DNA of 64,000 nt from Takakia lepidozioides. Taxonomy: Eukaryota > Streptophyta > Takakiopsida > Takakiales > Takakiaceae. The translations under genes were made by a program, and so were the position numbers. The notes under the pieces are model-generated. The model was not told where the DNA came from and did no database searches. It saw only the letters and a list, made by a program, of their open reading frames with translations. The stretch's first letter is position 1; each line of letters opens with the position of its first letter. Shown piece after piece: positions 34,581-45,448 of this stretch. The stretch is from contig CM060733.1 in NCBI GenBank assembly GCA_030704615.1, positions 34,038,001-34,102,000 of the forward strand, in the 5' to 3' direction.

Positions 34581-35945
34581 ACCTCTTGTAAAATTTGTAT
34601 CATTCTCTTAATGTTTTCTTTAATTTTTCAAGTTGGATAACGTATGATAGAATGATTACATGGAAATCAAATTCCCCTTACATTTTTACATTCTACAGAG
34701 GTTTAGAGTCGTCCATATTTGTTTCTCTCTTTCTATCCTAAACCCTTCTCCGAGTCACCACAAACTTGGACCTTATTGCACTTAATATATCTAGTTACAC
34801 CCCAAACCTTATTTTATTGCCCTAGTAGGTCATCTTCCTAATGTTCAAGCTATTTTAATATTTTACTGCCCTTCTCACACCCGAAACATCATTCCAATGG
34901 CATTGTCTATGAATATTGTGCTTGTCAACATGAACATTCAATCAAAATTACTATCAACTTATATCAAGTATGGTAGAGTACTATGAGTCTATCCCATGTT
35001 CGATTCGACACATTTGTTTATCGTGATTGTAACATAATATAATATTACATCATTCGACTTCTCAGTCAACGTTCAATGAATTGTTGAGTTATATTGCAAC
35101 TTCACAAGCACTTCAATGTCAAATGGACATCTTATATGTTACATTTTGAAGCAAGTATGACATCACTTGTAATTTCACAAAGTTCAATCACACATTACTA
35201 TCCAAGATATTATTAACAAATTTTGAATTAATTTTAATTCAAATACATATTAAGTTTGGTCCGGATTTAAGCCAAAAGTCCAGAATTAGTTAAAATAGAG
35301 TTTTGAACCGGAGACCTTCCCTTGATATCTCTCCTACCGAGGCTCCAATCATTGTCCCAGGAATGCTCACTTTGCTATTTTTCACGAATTTCCGACGACC
35401 AACAGTAATTGAAATTTCACATCTCCCACACCGTACGTCCAAAAATCATGAGACCCAGTCTAGACATTGGTAAAACATAAACATAAACCATTGAAATACT
35501 CCATAGTTGTAATCGACTTTGTTAAATCATCCAAAACAACAAGTAAAATGTATGTCTTTTGCATAATTATATCGTTATGAGAAGGTTAAAGATATGTTCA
35601 AAAATGCATCCACATGAAGGATATAATATATTGTCTTTCCAATAGTCCATGACCAATATTTACTTATTTTAATCAATTGATTAAGGCTCTGCCAAATATT
35701 TTGGTTGGATGACAAAAGAAGTGAGAAAAGTAAAATACAATAAGACGATTGGATTCCAACGTCAACATCATCCAATGTCAACATGAGGTCTGATCTTGTT
35801 AGCTAACGTCACAAATGTCGACAGATGGTGCTACACATACGTTACAATTTCTCGTGAACGTGTATACTTGGATAAAGCCAACAAATTGAGAGGTACAGTA
35901 TGCCAAATGCATGAGCATGAAATATAAAGTCAGTGGACTATATGT
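34581..35945. other. Non-coding, possible tRNA-derived SINE trace near 35290-35360
   Basis: A/T-rich sequence without genes. On the minus strand at about 35300-35355 the sequence reads GGAGCCTCGGTAGGAGAGAT, then later CTCCGGTTCAAAAC. This is spaced like the A and B boxes of RNA polymerase III promoters, so a decayed SINE or tRNA-derived repeat is possible. No intact tRNA folds. Confidence 0.3.
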
Positions 35946-36165
35946 TTGGGCACCTGACGTTGTTATTTTCACGGCAGATCGCGGTGGGCTCATCTTTCTC
36001 GAGTTGAGCCTCACTGCGTCTAGCTATGGCGCCGTAGTGTGGATTCCCCATGGCGTGGGGTGCACTTGGCTCGACTTAATATATGAGTGATGTTTTCATG
36101 TGCAAGTATGTGAGTTTGAGAGAGTTTGTGTGCTTGTATCATTCTTTCTTTATCATTGTGATGAA
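35946..36165 (+). mobile_element. LTR relic related to the LTR at 52.9-53.3 kb
   Basis: GGCTCATCTTTCTCGAGTTG followed by AGCCT, then GATTCCCCATGGCGTGGGGT and TGGCTCGACTTAATATATGA, match in order the minus strand of the LTR at about 52985-53135. No coding region of the same family adjoins it, so it is a solo or truncated LTR. Confidence 0.75.
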
Positions 36166-36300
36166 CTAGTGATAGCCTAGTGATGGACTAGTGGCTGCAC
36201 TAGTGGTGGACTAGTGGCAACCTAGTAGTTGGACTAGTGGTTGCACTAGTGGCAGGACTAGCGGTGCACTAGTGGTGAACTAGTGATAGACTAGTGTTTG
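36165..36300. repeat. ACTAGTG minisatellite
   Basis: About a dozen copies of (G/C)ACTAGTGG(C/T) or close variants occur at 9-13 bp spacing, e.g. GGACTAGTGGTTGCACTAGT. ACTAGT is itself a palindrome. The array begins exactly where the LTR relic's similarity fades. Confidence 0.9.
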
Positions 36301-36479
36301 GTGTGCACATGTGTTGTGTGGTTTTGGATAGCGATGTAGTCGTGTAGCGATATATATGCGCACGACAACTGACACACTAGCCCTCTTCATATTCCTTCCA
36401 CCACTCAACCTTACCCACCCACCCATCCTTGAATAAGATGTTTTTGGACAACAGATTTGAAGCCCTATATTTGGCTCAT

Positions 36480-36995
36480 TCAGAGAACCAGCCCCTCGCC
36501 ATGCTAGCTTTGACAATGAAGCCATAGACTTTTTCCCTTTTTCCAGAGCTGCCAGGCTTGCCCTTGATGCTCCCACATTTGGCATACATGTCCACGAGGG
36601 CATTGTTTAGAATCACATCAGGTACAATTCCAGCTTTGACAATGTAACCATGGACCTCTTCCCTTTTCCAGAGCTGCCAGGCTTGCCCTTGATGCTCCCA
36701 CATTTGGCATACATGTCCACGAGGGCATTGTCCAGAATCACATCAGGTATAATTCCAGATTTGACAATGAAACCATGGACCTCTTCCCTTTTCCAGAGCT
36801 GCCAGGCTTGCCCTTGATGCTCCCACATTTGGCATACATGTCTACGAGGGCATTGTCCAGAATCACAATCAGGTACAATTCCAGCTTTGACAATTTTCCA
36901 GAGCTACCAGGCTTGCCCTTGATGCTCCCACATGGCTTGTCCTTCATGCTCCCACATTTGGCATACATGTCCACGAGGGCATTGTCCAGAATCAC
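36480..36995 (-). pseudogene. Tandem array of a PPR-gene fragment, 125-bp period
   Basis: The landmark GGCATACATGTCCACGAGGG recurs at 36581, 36706, 36831 (one substitution) and 36960, so the period is 125, 125 and 129 bp. On the minus strand each unit encodes DVILDNALVDMYAKCGSIKG plus GKREEVHGFIVKAGI-like sequence, typical of plant pentatricopeptide-repeat proteins (NALVDMYAKCGS and VHGxIVK). Because 125 is not a multiple of three, no continuous PPR frame can exist. This is satellite amplification of a PPR gene piece, not a functional PPR protein. Confidence 0.88.
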
Positions 36996-37092
36996 ATCAT
37001 GTACAACAGCTCAGTCACTCCCACCCATGCAAAGTACCATGTTGTATCAAGTCTAAACCCTGGAAAAATACATGCAATAGCAGAAACCAACT

Positions 37093-37697
37093 CTAGACCA
37101 TAGCACAACTGGCCTGGTACCTCCCATGTGGAGCTTGCCTCCGCCTTCTACCATTTCGCCTCGGTGCATTCAAGTTGGCAATGGCCAATTCATCTGCCTC
37201 ACTCAAAGGAACACAAACAGCAGGCTCAGTCATGATGTTATGAGGAATTTCAGGAGGCACCATGCCTACATAAGTGTCTCCCTCACCCAGTGCCACTTCT
37301 GTAATATCATGAACCACTCGTCGGGATCGAGGGTCCTTGTGAAGGACCACCTTCCAGTTCCCTCGTGAACATTTTTCATCCGAGAAAAAAACTTGCTCCA
37401 CCTGACTAGGAATTTGAACTGTTTCTTATAATTTCAAAGTATGCATCTACAAAGGGAAGAGAATCCAGAGAGATGCACCGGGAGTTCCCGTAAGTTAGGA
37501 TCTTGCAAGTTCAGAAGCAGATGACGCTTAGCCCGACCAATGGTTTTCCAGTTCCCACCATGACAGGCATTGCATGGACATAGAATTTTCCGAAGACCCA
37601 GTCTTCTTGCTCGCGCTTCTTCTAGTTTCCAAAGTTTGTCATCGTCATGTTCTGCTTGTGTCCGCCTTTGCAATCGACGGGCAGTAGGAGGGATCAT
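37093..37697 (-). pseudogene. Transposon-associated protein fragment with CPCxxC cluster
   Basis: Two adjoining minus-strand frames. The right one has RRTQAEHDDDKLWKLEEARA and then LCPCNACHGGNWKT, a Cys/His cluster reminiscent of the N-terminal domain of plant CACTA transposases (weak). The left one has VRSRR-type basic sequence with VPPEIPHNIMTEPAVCVPL. It lies between the two CACTA ends. The identity is uncertain. Confidence 0.35.
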
Positions 37698-37705
37698 CTT
37701 GGCGA

Positions 37706-38358
37706 GTGAGCGAGACTTGTCAGAAAATGGAGACCCAAATAGAGTGTCCAGAAGTTACACCAGGGCGCAAGCCTACAACGAGGGAGGTAGAACGAGCAAA
37801 GCGTCAAGCGGAGAAAAAAGCATTCTTCATGTGGCTCAAGATCTACGACATTGCAAAGAGGTCTGAACTTTCGTTTTTTTCATATCCCCTACCTAGCCCT
37901 AGCCATGAGACCGCATTAAAAGCTCCAAACTTGCAGAGATGATATGTTAGGGTTTTGCAGCTGCTGACTTTGTCTTTCTTCTTCTTTGCAGCGTCAAAGA
38001 GAGCTTGAGTCGCCCTAAACGCCTCAATGAGGAAATCCTCAAACACACAGGTCCTCCTCGCCGAAGTCACAGAGTTCAACTCCTGCACTCTGCAATGTCA
38101 CAACGGGAAGAAGAGGTAGAGCAAGAGGAGGAAGCGCAAGTTCAAGCGGAGTTAGAAGCAAAGGAGGCACGAGAGCAAGAACTGCAGCGAGACCAAGATT
38201 ATGCCGCACATGAAGACTTGAATGTGACCAGCTCGGAGTCAGAGATGGAAACGACGAAAGAAGCCCCAGCAAAGACAAAGCGCACAAAGCACCCTGCAAA
38301 CTCCCCAACCCATCAGCAGGTTTGCGATCTGCACCAAAGTTCTATCTCCATGGAATAA
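37706..38358 (+). pseudogene. Uncharacterised transposon-associated ORF, Glu/Gln-rich
   Basis: Two probable exons (37706 to about 37859, then from about 37992 after TTCTTTGCAG). The second encodes a long charged helix-forming stretch (REEEVEQEEEAQVQAELEAK) followed by SSESEMETTKEAPAKTKRTK. Head-to-head with the preceding fragment, inside the CACTA-bounded segment. The charged middle suggests a coiled coil. No function is assignable. Confidence 0.4.
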
Positions 38359-38621
38359 GTATAAAAATGCGCAGGTCAAACTTGTAACCATTTATCAGCA
38401 TTGGCTTTGTCAGGTACTTTTGTGCCAGCAAATTCGAACTAGGATACCCTTCAATGGCCCGTTTCACATCTGCCAAACTCTATGCCAGGACGACTCCTAA
38501 CAGCGTGTCTGCATGATGCACTCCCTTATCAGAGCAACTTTGAACAAGTTGGTGTTTTGTTGGTTCTACTTCCTCTGGGCCTCCTTGGGACATAATCAAT
38601 TGCTTTTTTTCTTTACATATT

Positions 38622-38903
38622 TTCTCTCCCCCTCTCTTCCTGTGGATGTAAGATTATCTCCTTTTGGTTTAACTTTTTCGAAGACAGTTTATTATGGTCT
38701 TAGAATGTACTCATTTAAGATGTTTGCCCGTAGCTATTTGTCCAGAGAGAGTGACAGAGAGATTCTCTCCCCCTCTCTTCATGTGGATGTAAGATTATCT
38801 CCTTTTGGTTTAACTTTTTCGAAGACAGTTTATAATGGTCTTAGAATGTACTCATTTAAGATGTTTGCCCGTAGCTATTTGTCCAGAGAGAGTGACAGAG
38901 AGA
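38622..38903. repeat. 141-bp tandem duplication
   Basis: Copies start at 38622 and 38763 (TTCTCTCCCCCTCTCTTC...), end in GAGAGAGTGACAGAGAGA and differ at two or three positions. 141 is a multiple of three, so open frames run through both copies. I do not regard them as coding. Confidence 0.92.
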
Positions 38904-39789
38904 TATAAAGAGATAGTTGTTTCGCCATTTCTGCCTGGTGTTTTACTGGCAGGGCCACTACAGCCACATGTGCGACGAGTTCAAACACCAGAGCAGTGCT
39001 GAAATCAACCTCATGCTTTCTAGTATACTGCCAATGCAGCCCATAAATCAATTCCTTGTAGTTGGATTGTCCTAACCTGTCCGTGACCCCCTATGGCAAT
39101 TTTGGGCCCATCCCAACCTTGGTGGGCTCCCAGGGTCTGCGGAAAGAGATTGGCAGGTGGGACAACTGCAACGTTAGGACAGCCTCTGCCCGCTTGCGCT
39201 GGAACAACAGGGAAATTGAAAGTGATGAGCCTTTCTTTTTTCACTGCCCTTTCTACTATGAGATCCGTGGGAGATTCACTTGTCTATTCTGTGATGCCTA
39301 ATCTGTCACGGAGGTCTTCCATTACGAGGATCAGAAATGCTAGGCAGCTTAATATACAAGGTAGATTCCCTTATGATGTGTATGGAACTCACATTGTCAT
39401 CTCAACATGACTCTTAGACAAACCCTTGAAACAATAGTGCTTTTGGCTGCTTGTGGAGGGCATCTCACTTTCTTGTTCTTTTCTCTTGCCCATGAGCTCC
39501 TCCTTCAGCTTTCTGCGGACGTTATAGCTGAAGTACCACTTCATTTCTACACCGACTACAGTGGGTACTAAGTTGGTCTCACGAGTACATCTATCTCTCA
39601 GTCTTTATTGCAAAGTCTCTAGAATCCATTCAAGTGGGGTGCTTACGGAGTGCATGTCAGCATGCTCCAAAACAGCTAATGTGGTTGTTCGGGGTGAGTT
39701 TGGCATCCCTTAAGCTCCCGACGTCTTGGAAGTAGGATCACCCTGTCAAGCAGGCTAAGTCCTAGCAAATAATTGCATCTTCCCATATC

Positions 39790-40797
39790 CATGGAAGTCG
39801 AGGGATCAACCAAAGTGCAAGAGGCTTATGAAAGAATTACTGCCTTGGTTAGAGGGTGTATCCAAGGCTGCACACATCCCTGAGTATGTGTCAGGGCACC
39901 CATACAGATGTGGGCAGCCCAACTACTTGTTCAAGAGCGCAGCCATGGGTAGTGGATCACAACAATCTGCAAAGGCATCCGAACCAGGGCTTCCTGCTGC
40001 CAGAGTTCCAATGACTTTGCCTCCCGATGCAACAACAAAGCATAATCAAAGAAAGGTGAGAGCAAAAGTTTCAATGCTTGGGCGCGTGGGTGGATTTTTA
40101 TTGTTAATGCTACTTCATATTGTGTGTCATTCGTACTATTCTAATTTTTTGATCATTGTGTCATTCAATATACAAATGGTGAAACCAGTGAAACGTTCAA
40201 TGGGCAGGGAGAGTACAATATGTGCTATCAATCAGACTACAACCACAGTGGATTTGACTGACCCATAGGGTGACCAACAAAATCCGCACAGTGTAAGTAC
40301 TTCCCTTGTGCAATTTTTTTTCCTTGTCTGATGTTGGATCAATGCACCCCCTATGTATCGCCACATAGCTGCAGGCCCAGCAACCTACAAAGGTAGTTTT
40401 GTGACATCGTCCTACCACATCCATGCTGACCATACATAACCTACTATCAACTAGGCAGAACTTCAATGCCATTTGCAGGAGTGCCAAGATGTCAGTCTCC
40501 GTTCTCCAGGATTCCATTGATATGGGAATCTGATTTTTGTTGCAGTTTCAAATCGGCGACAAGGTGTTATTGTTTAATCCTTGTGCACCAAAAAGAAGGG
40601 CAGGTGTGGGATATATTGCTGGCTTTCCGAAAGCAAATGTGTCGGACAATTATTACTATATCCATGTGAAATTGGTCATGATTTCAGAGGTTGTGTTGCC
40701 GTACCCGGACTACTATGTTACCCCTAATCATACCACATTGGGTGACACGCAGGGAAGTTCCACCTTATGGTCTGAAAAGTTTCTTAAACACGCATGA
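39790..40797 (+). pseudogene. CACTA-associated protein, C-terminal part (Ptta/En/Spm-like)
   Basis: Plus-strand pieces at 39828-40268 and about 40540-40797. The last reads FQIGDKVLLFNPCAPKRRAG, VGYIAGFPKAN, YYYIHVKLVMISEVVLPYPD and TTLGDTQGSSTLWSEKFL. This arrangement (property string, mid NYY-V, then a TxGD-A-G-xxWPxxF-like ending) resembles the C-terminal domain of plant En/Spm-associated (Ptta-type) transposon proteins. It precedes the CACTA end at 41789 by about 1 kb, so I read it as the element's own decayed gene. Confidence 0.45.
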
Positions 40798-41309
40798 TAT
40801 TGAAGGTGCTACAAGTTTAATTTAGTTTTCTTTATGGATTGAGGGTTGCTGAGACAGGTGAACAAAACAGCTCTTCTCATGTGAACCGTATTTTTTGAAT
40901 TGATGCTCTTGTTATTCTCATGTATGATCACAAGATTCTCTTGTTCAAGGGCAAGTTCATTTTCCCACATCAAGCCAAATTTTCCTTGTGATAGACATGA
41001 ATGTGGTATTTTGCTGTTGTTGTTGCTATATTTAATATTAATAACATTACTACTGGTCAATGTGGTTAATAATACACAAATATTATCCCCTGTTTTAAAT
41101 AAGCTTTTGTTTAAATGAGACAAAACAAATAAAAATTCTAAAATAATAATATAATAAATATTAAATCAAGCAGCCAATGGCTTTTTGGGTGCTATCCCAT
41201 TTATTATAAGAATATCTATACAACAACAACAACAACAACAATAATAATATGACTATTTATTTTAGCATTTGTCAATAAATAATAATTGTTTATTTTTCGT
41301 CCAATAGGA

Positions 41310-41789
41310 ACAGAACAGTGGATGTGACAGTACTCACACTAGTGTCATTGCGTTCACACCACGATTTGAACCTGGTGTTAAATCTGTGTGAGAGAAGCCG
41401 TAAGAAGAGCCCTTAATATCTATTATTTATTTAAAAATTATGATGGACTCTATTACGTGGCATTCCCTTTGACGTACATGTGGCAGACATGGTGGCAACG
41501 AGGTGTAATAAGTACCGTAGAAAAACCATTAAGATTACTTAGTCAAAATACTAGTTGAACTGACCAGTCAAAACGGCCGTCAAAATATCCGTCAAAAGAG
41601 CCACCTAAACCTACTGCCACATCAGGTGCGCGTTTGGTGTGAGATGATTTTTTTCACAGGACCAAGAAAGTTCACATGTGGTGCAAAGGACTGGGTTAAC
41701 CTAACACCAGGGGGGGGTGTGAACTCGGGCTCTTTTCACACCAAAATGTGTGAGAAGAGCCGTTAAAAAAACCGGTTTCTCTAGTAGTG
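41310..41789. mobile_element. CACTA transposon end, terminus at 41789
   Basis: The terminal 23 bp (41767-41789) end in CCGGTTTCTCTAGTAGTG and are identical to the terminus at 32661-32683. Subterminal GTGTGAGAAGAGCCGTT and several CACACC/GTGTGA words precede it. The next three bases are CCT (AGG read on the minus strand), the apparent target-site copy, followed by the minus-strand DUF7869-type gene cut at codon ...FK. Confidence 0.85.
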
Positions 41790-43326
41790 CCTTGAACGGA
41801 TTCAAGGGTATCCTTGGACGGTCACACCTAGGGCCACAATAAGGTTCTGGAACTTCATCCTCATCTTCCACATCTTCCAGTATATGTGGCTGGATGCCAT
41901 CCCTCCGATGGTTTGAGGACCAATTTGTTTTCGGCCAAAATCCTTCAAGAAGCTGGATACGATCCGGAATGTCCTGCATTGGCTTATCAAGTTCGGCGAG
42001 AATATTTCCCCAGTATTGGTCATATTGTTCCATCACACTCCGGTAATGATCGTCAAGCAACATTCATTTGGTCCAAAAATCTCTGTATTTCTTAATACCA
42101 TTTTTTATGAATGACTGTTTTTCTGAGGAGTCGTCCCCGACTCCCCATATCGGTCTTCTTGGAACGGCATCTGGGTCTCCTTCAGGGAGATATGGAGTCC
42201 CATCAGGATTGGACTTCCACATCTTAACGCTGGAGTTTGTAGGAAGCCACTCCGAATCAGTAGCTGACTTCTTGTACTTCATAACGGGCCAGCCATCCGC
42301 ATCCTTAAAAAATCAAAAGACGTGCATCTCTGAGATCCCCACCAAAGCCTCCTTTCCATCATGAATACAACCCTTAACAAACTTCTTGAAGTCGGGATCC
42401 TCCTGTGTGATTTGAGGAATGAATTGCATATCTTGGGAGATCATGAATGACCTCATCAAATCCGGAAGAATGTAGGTGTTGCGTTCCTTTAGCTTCTTCG
42501 AGAGATAGCTAAAAAATCCGTCAATATTCTCATGGGTGCGCCTGACCATGAGAAAACCAAGCTGGATCTCTTCAAAGACATCTTTGGCAGTGAGGAGGGA
42601 TAGGAAAGCAAGCATCCATCTGTTCTTATTGTCATTGGAGGAGTTGTCCATTTGCAAATAAAGTCGTCTAGGAAGTGGTCGCACCACGTTTATCGTGCGG
42701 CCTGCAGGGTTTCAGAGCCTCCAAACATCTCGATTTACCTCTCATGAGCGTTTCAAAAAAATCATTTTGAACTTCAGTGTCGAAAATGTTCCTGGATTCC
42801 CGGCATGTCGGCTTTTCCAGTTGGCGCAGGCACCGAGTGAGCGACCCGCAGTTTGAATTGTCTTTCCAGAACTCAAGGGAAAATTGAGTGTAAGCTCCAT
42901 CTCCGTGTCCGTGCGTAACCATTCCTGTCAATGAGACAGACAACTGACCCAATCCGGAGACCATATTGTTCGTCGTCTGTAGCCTCGGAATAGCCGTTTT
43001 CCTATGATCCATCTTATCATGAATAATACATAGGAACTCCTCCGGAACCATAACGGACTCATTCCTCCAGCTATGGTACAGCCTTCTGCATGACTCTTGA
43101 TGCCTCAAGTGCAAATCAAGCGCCCACTTATGTGCGACCTGTTCGGAACTCCTCTTAATCCACTTCTTGATCAAGTCCTTGAACATCTCGCATTCTGTGC
43201 ACTTAGCAAAGGTGCTTCCTGTTTTCCGAACCTCCACGTTAGGAAATATTCGATTCCGTATACGGCTTATAGCTGGCTGCGAGACTCCTTTCAAACCGAG
43301 CAGTCTGTTTGTTCCCCAACAATGTC

Positions 43327-43351
43327 AACGTCCACTGGGCAGTGGAGGTTC
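43327..43351. repeat. Palindromic hairpin copy 2 (in DUF7869 intron)
   Basis: CAACGTCCACTG followed by GGCAGTGGAGGTTC. It lies inside the 144-bp intron 43305-43448 of the minus-strand gene. The donor follows a Glu codon (GAG/GTGAC) and the acceptor reads AACAG on the minus strand. Confidence 0.9.
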
Positions 43352-44731
43352 TACAAAGTGGAAGAACAAGAAAGCATGATAGCATCAAAAAGAATAAAAT
43401 CATCCATAGTATTTTGAAAAACGAAAGGGGACAACGAATAAAAGTCACCTCGTTAGACTCCTCTCGAATTCTCTTCAAGTTCATTTCGGGTGGCAAAATT
43501 CTCAAAGTATCCCGACATCCCTCTCCAATGCAACGTGTTTTGTGAGGCATAAGGTCAGTATTGGCTTTGATAATGGACATAATGTTCCCCTTTGCCTGGA
43601 GTGTCCCAGGTCGCGGCCGCTTGACGCCACAATTTCCGTGGAAAGATGACAAACAGCCCTCTTTACCGAGCTTTTTGTACTCCATGTACGTTGACCTTCC
43701 AATTCCGTGTATTATCCACCATGCTTTCTCACAAACATCAACACCTTCTATCGTAACATACCACCTGCGCGATGACCCATCCATAATGTGAAGTCGTAAC
43801 ATTCAATCCAAGTTCTCTTCTCTCATCGAATGACGAACCCCAAAATGCAGTACGAATTGCCAAGGGTTTTCTCCAATCAAAATACTGGCAGTATTGAAGC
43901 TTGCAGCAAGGTTTGCTGCTCACCGACCTCACTTCATCCAAAGTAAGATTTTTCTTGCACTTTTTTGAGTCCTCTATATTGGATGGATTCTTCTTCCTAT
44001 TAAAATGCCTGTATGTTGCTTTCAATACGCCTGTACCATGGTCGTCATTCTCCATGTCACTGCATGATCATAGGAAATTTTTGAGATCAACAGAGAGTAT
44101 CCGGCCATTTTCAAGAAGTCTGGCTTTCGTTAACGGCCATTTCACAATCGACATCAGTGAACCGGACTCTCCAGAGATTGTTCTGGTGACCAGAACCCCA
44201 ACATCGTCCTCTCCGAGTTTGTCATTCAGAATGATCTCATTAGGAATGCATGCCTGAATTCGGCCTTCGAACAGGGCGTTTCCGTCCTCCCCAAGAAGAA
44301 GACACTGCAAGTTTCTCCAACATTCTCTCCACAGACCTGCAGGTAGATCCCCCCCAGTCTCACCGTTGGACGGAATATCATTGCTTTCAGTGCTTTGTCC
44401 TTGATAATCACTACCTTCTGTGACGGAATGACATCCTCGGTTTCTCGGGGATGATGAATCCACAGTTTCATGCGTGCGAACACAAGACACGTCCCACACA
44501 ACTGGAGTCCCAATCGCCTCCTTCAATGTGTCAGCATCCATGTGTCGATAAGGCAGAGGACAGGAACCGAATGCGTCATCACAAAAGATCAGGGTAACTG
44601 AAATGGTGGACGAACACAAGTGGTGTCCGTGGCAAGTTCCATCCCCAGAAACATTCAGGCAATCTCCTGAGGCAACAACTGAATCCAGGAAGGGACAGCC
44701 CTTTGGCCTACTTGGAACCCCATGAAGTTAG

Positions 44732-44756
44732 TAACCTCCACTGGGCAGTGGAGGTC
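44732..44756. repeat. Palindromic hairpin copy 3
   Basis: TAACCTCCACTG followed by GGCAGTGGAGGTCC. It sits just upstream (on the minus strand) of the Cys/His-rich first recognisable exon of the DUF7869-type gene, so probably in another intron. Confidence 0.9.
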
Positions 44757-44997
44757 CAGTAAAATCCTATTACTGGACTGAAGATTAACTGAAGGAAAGA
44801 AAGTCTTGCCACCGAAAGGAGAAACTTTAAGTATAACTTTTTCGACGGTTTTGAATGAGAAAACAATATGGATTGAAAAAGTAAAGTCAATGTTTGGATG
44901 TACACTGGAACTGATAAAAAACAATTGGAATTAATTGGAGTATGAGGGCGGAGTATAGACTACATCTATCGGAACTGTCAGAAGAAGTCACAATTGC

Positions 44998-45022
44998 CAA
45001 CCTCCACTGGGCAGTGGAGGTT
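44998..45022. repeat. Palindromic hairpin copy 4
   Basis: AACCTCCACTG followed by GGCAGTGGAGGTT: perfect arms. It lies in the presumed 5' leader of the minus-strand gene. Confidence 0.92.
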
Positions 45023-45130
45023 GGATGATATCTGTTGATGAAATCAACCACATGGATGAACAATGGATAATGAAGAAGCCCTCTGTAGATGAAAAAGTGA
45101 TTCTATGGATGGATGAATAATAATGTGGCG

Positions 45131-45147
45131 ACTGCCCAGTGGAGGTT
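45131..45147. repeat. Palindromic hairpin copy 5 (one arm only)
   Basis: ACTGCCCAGTGGAGGTT: the right arm and centre are intact and most of the left arm is missing, so this is a truncated copy 109 bp right of copy 4. Confidence 0.8.
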
Positions 45148-45440
45148 TGGGAGTAACTTTAGACAAACAAAAGCAAGTTTAGCTGGTGCACATGGAGAGT
45201 ACACAAAAAATTGAGTATCATACTATCCTACGTGAGAAATGTGCAGTTGACACCTGAGACTAAGGAAGCAAGGAGAGACTCAGAGGCAGCTTCAGAAGTA
45301 CCCTATGGGCAGAGTGGTGCAGGACAGGCAAAGAGGTACACGTTGTCCAGAGAGGTGCAGGATGTCCAGAGAGGTGCGTGAGGGAAAAGAAGCAAGTGAG
45401 AGGTTCAAAGTGGGAAGTTGGTGTTGTGTGGAGTCGGACG

Positions 45441-45448
45441 TTATATAG
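45441..45448 (-). promoter_or_regulatory. Candidate TATA box for the DUF7869-type gene
   Basis: CTATATAA on the minus strand, about 680 bp upstream of the first recognisable coding sequence. It would place a transcription start near 45410. The call rests on the word alone. Confidence 0.35.

Larger units (their letters stand above)
41790..44760 (-). pseudogene. DUF7869-type DDE transposase-like gene, decayed and truncated by CACTA
   Basis: Read 44760 to 41790. The N-terminal region has a Cys/His-rich stretch, then ERRELGL(frameshift)MLRLHIMDGSSRRW, VDVCEKAWWIIHGIGRSTYM, HGNCGVKRPRP and LMPHKTR. A 144-bp intron (43305-43448) follows, then SQPAISRIRNRIFPNVEVRK, FAKCTECEMFK, IIHDKMDHRKTAIPRL (likely first catalytic Asp, about 43016), RRLYLQMDNSSNDNKNRW (second Asp, about 42648), AKDVFEEIQLGFLMVRRTHE and NIDGFFSYLS (third acidic position, about 42530), DADGWPVMKYKKS, and finally YCGPRCDRPRIPLNPFK, where CACTA interrupts it. 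This order is the DUF7869 family, whose RNase-H-like core resembles DDE transposases (family knowledge). In-frame TGA codons occur at 44068, 42313 and 42064. Frameshifts occur near 43803 and 42700. The 5' end is uncertain and may extend to about 45400. Confidence 0.85.

Noticed and set aside
36280-36995. Functional PPR gene
   Set aside because: The 125-bp period breaks the frame every unit, and no start, additional motifs or C-terminal domain are present.
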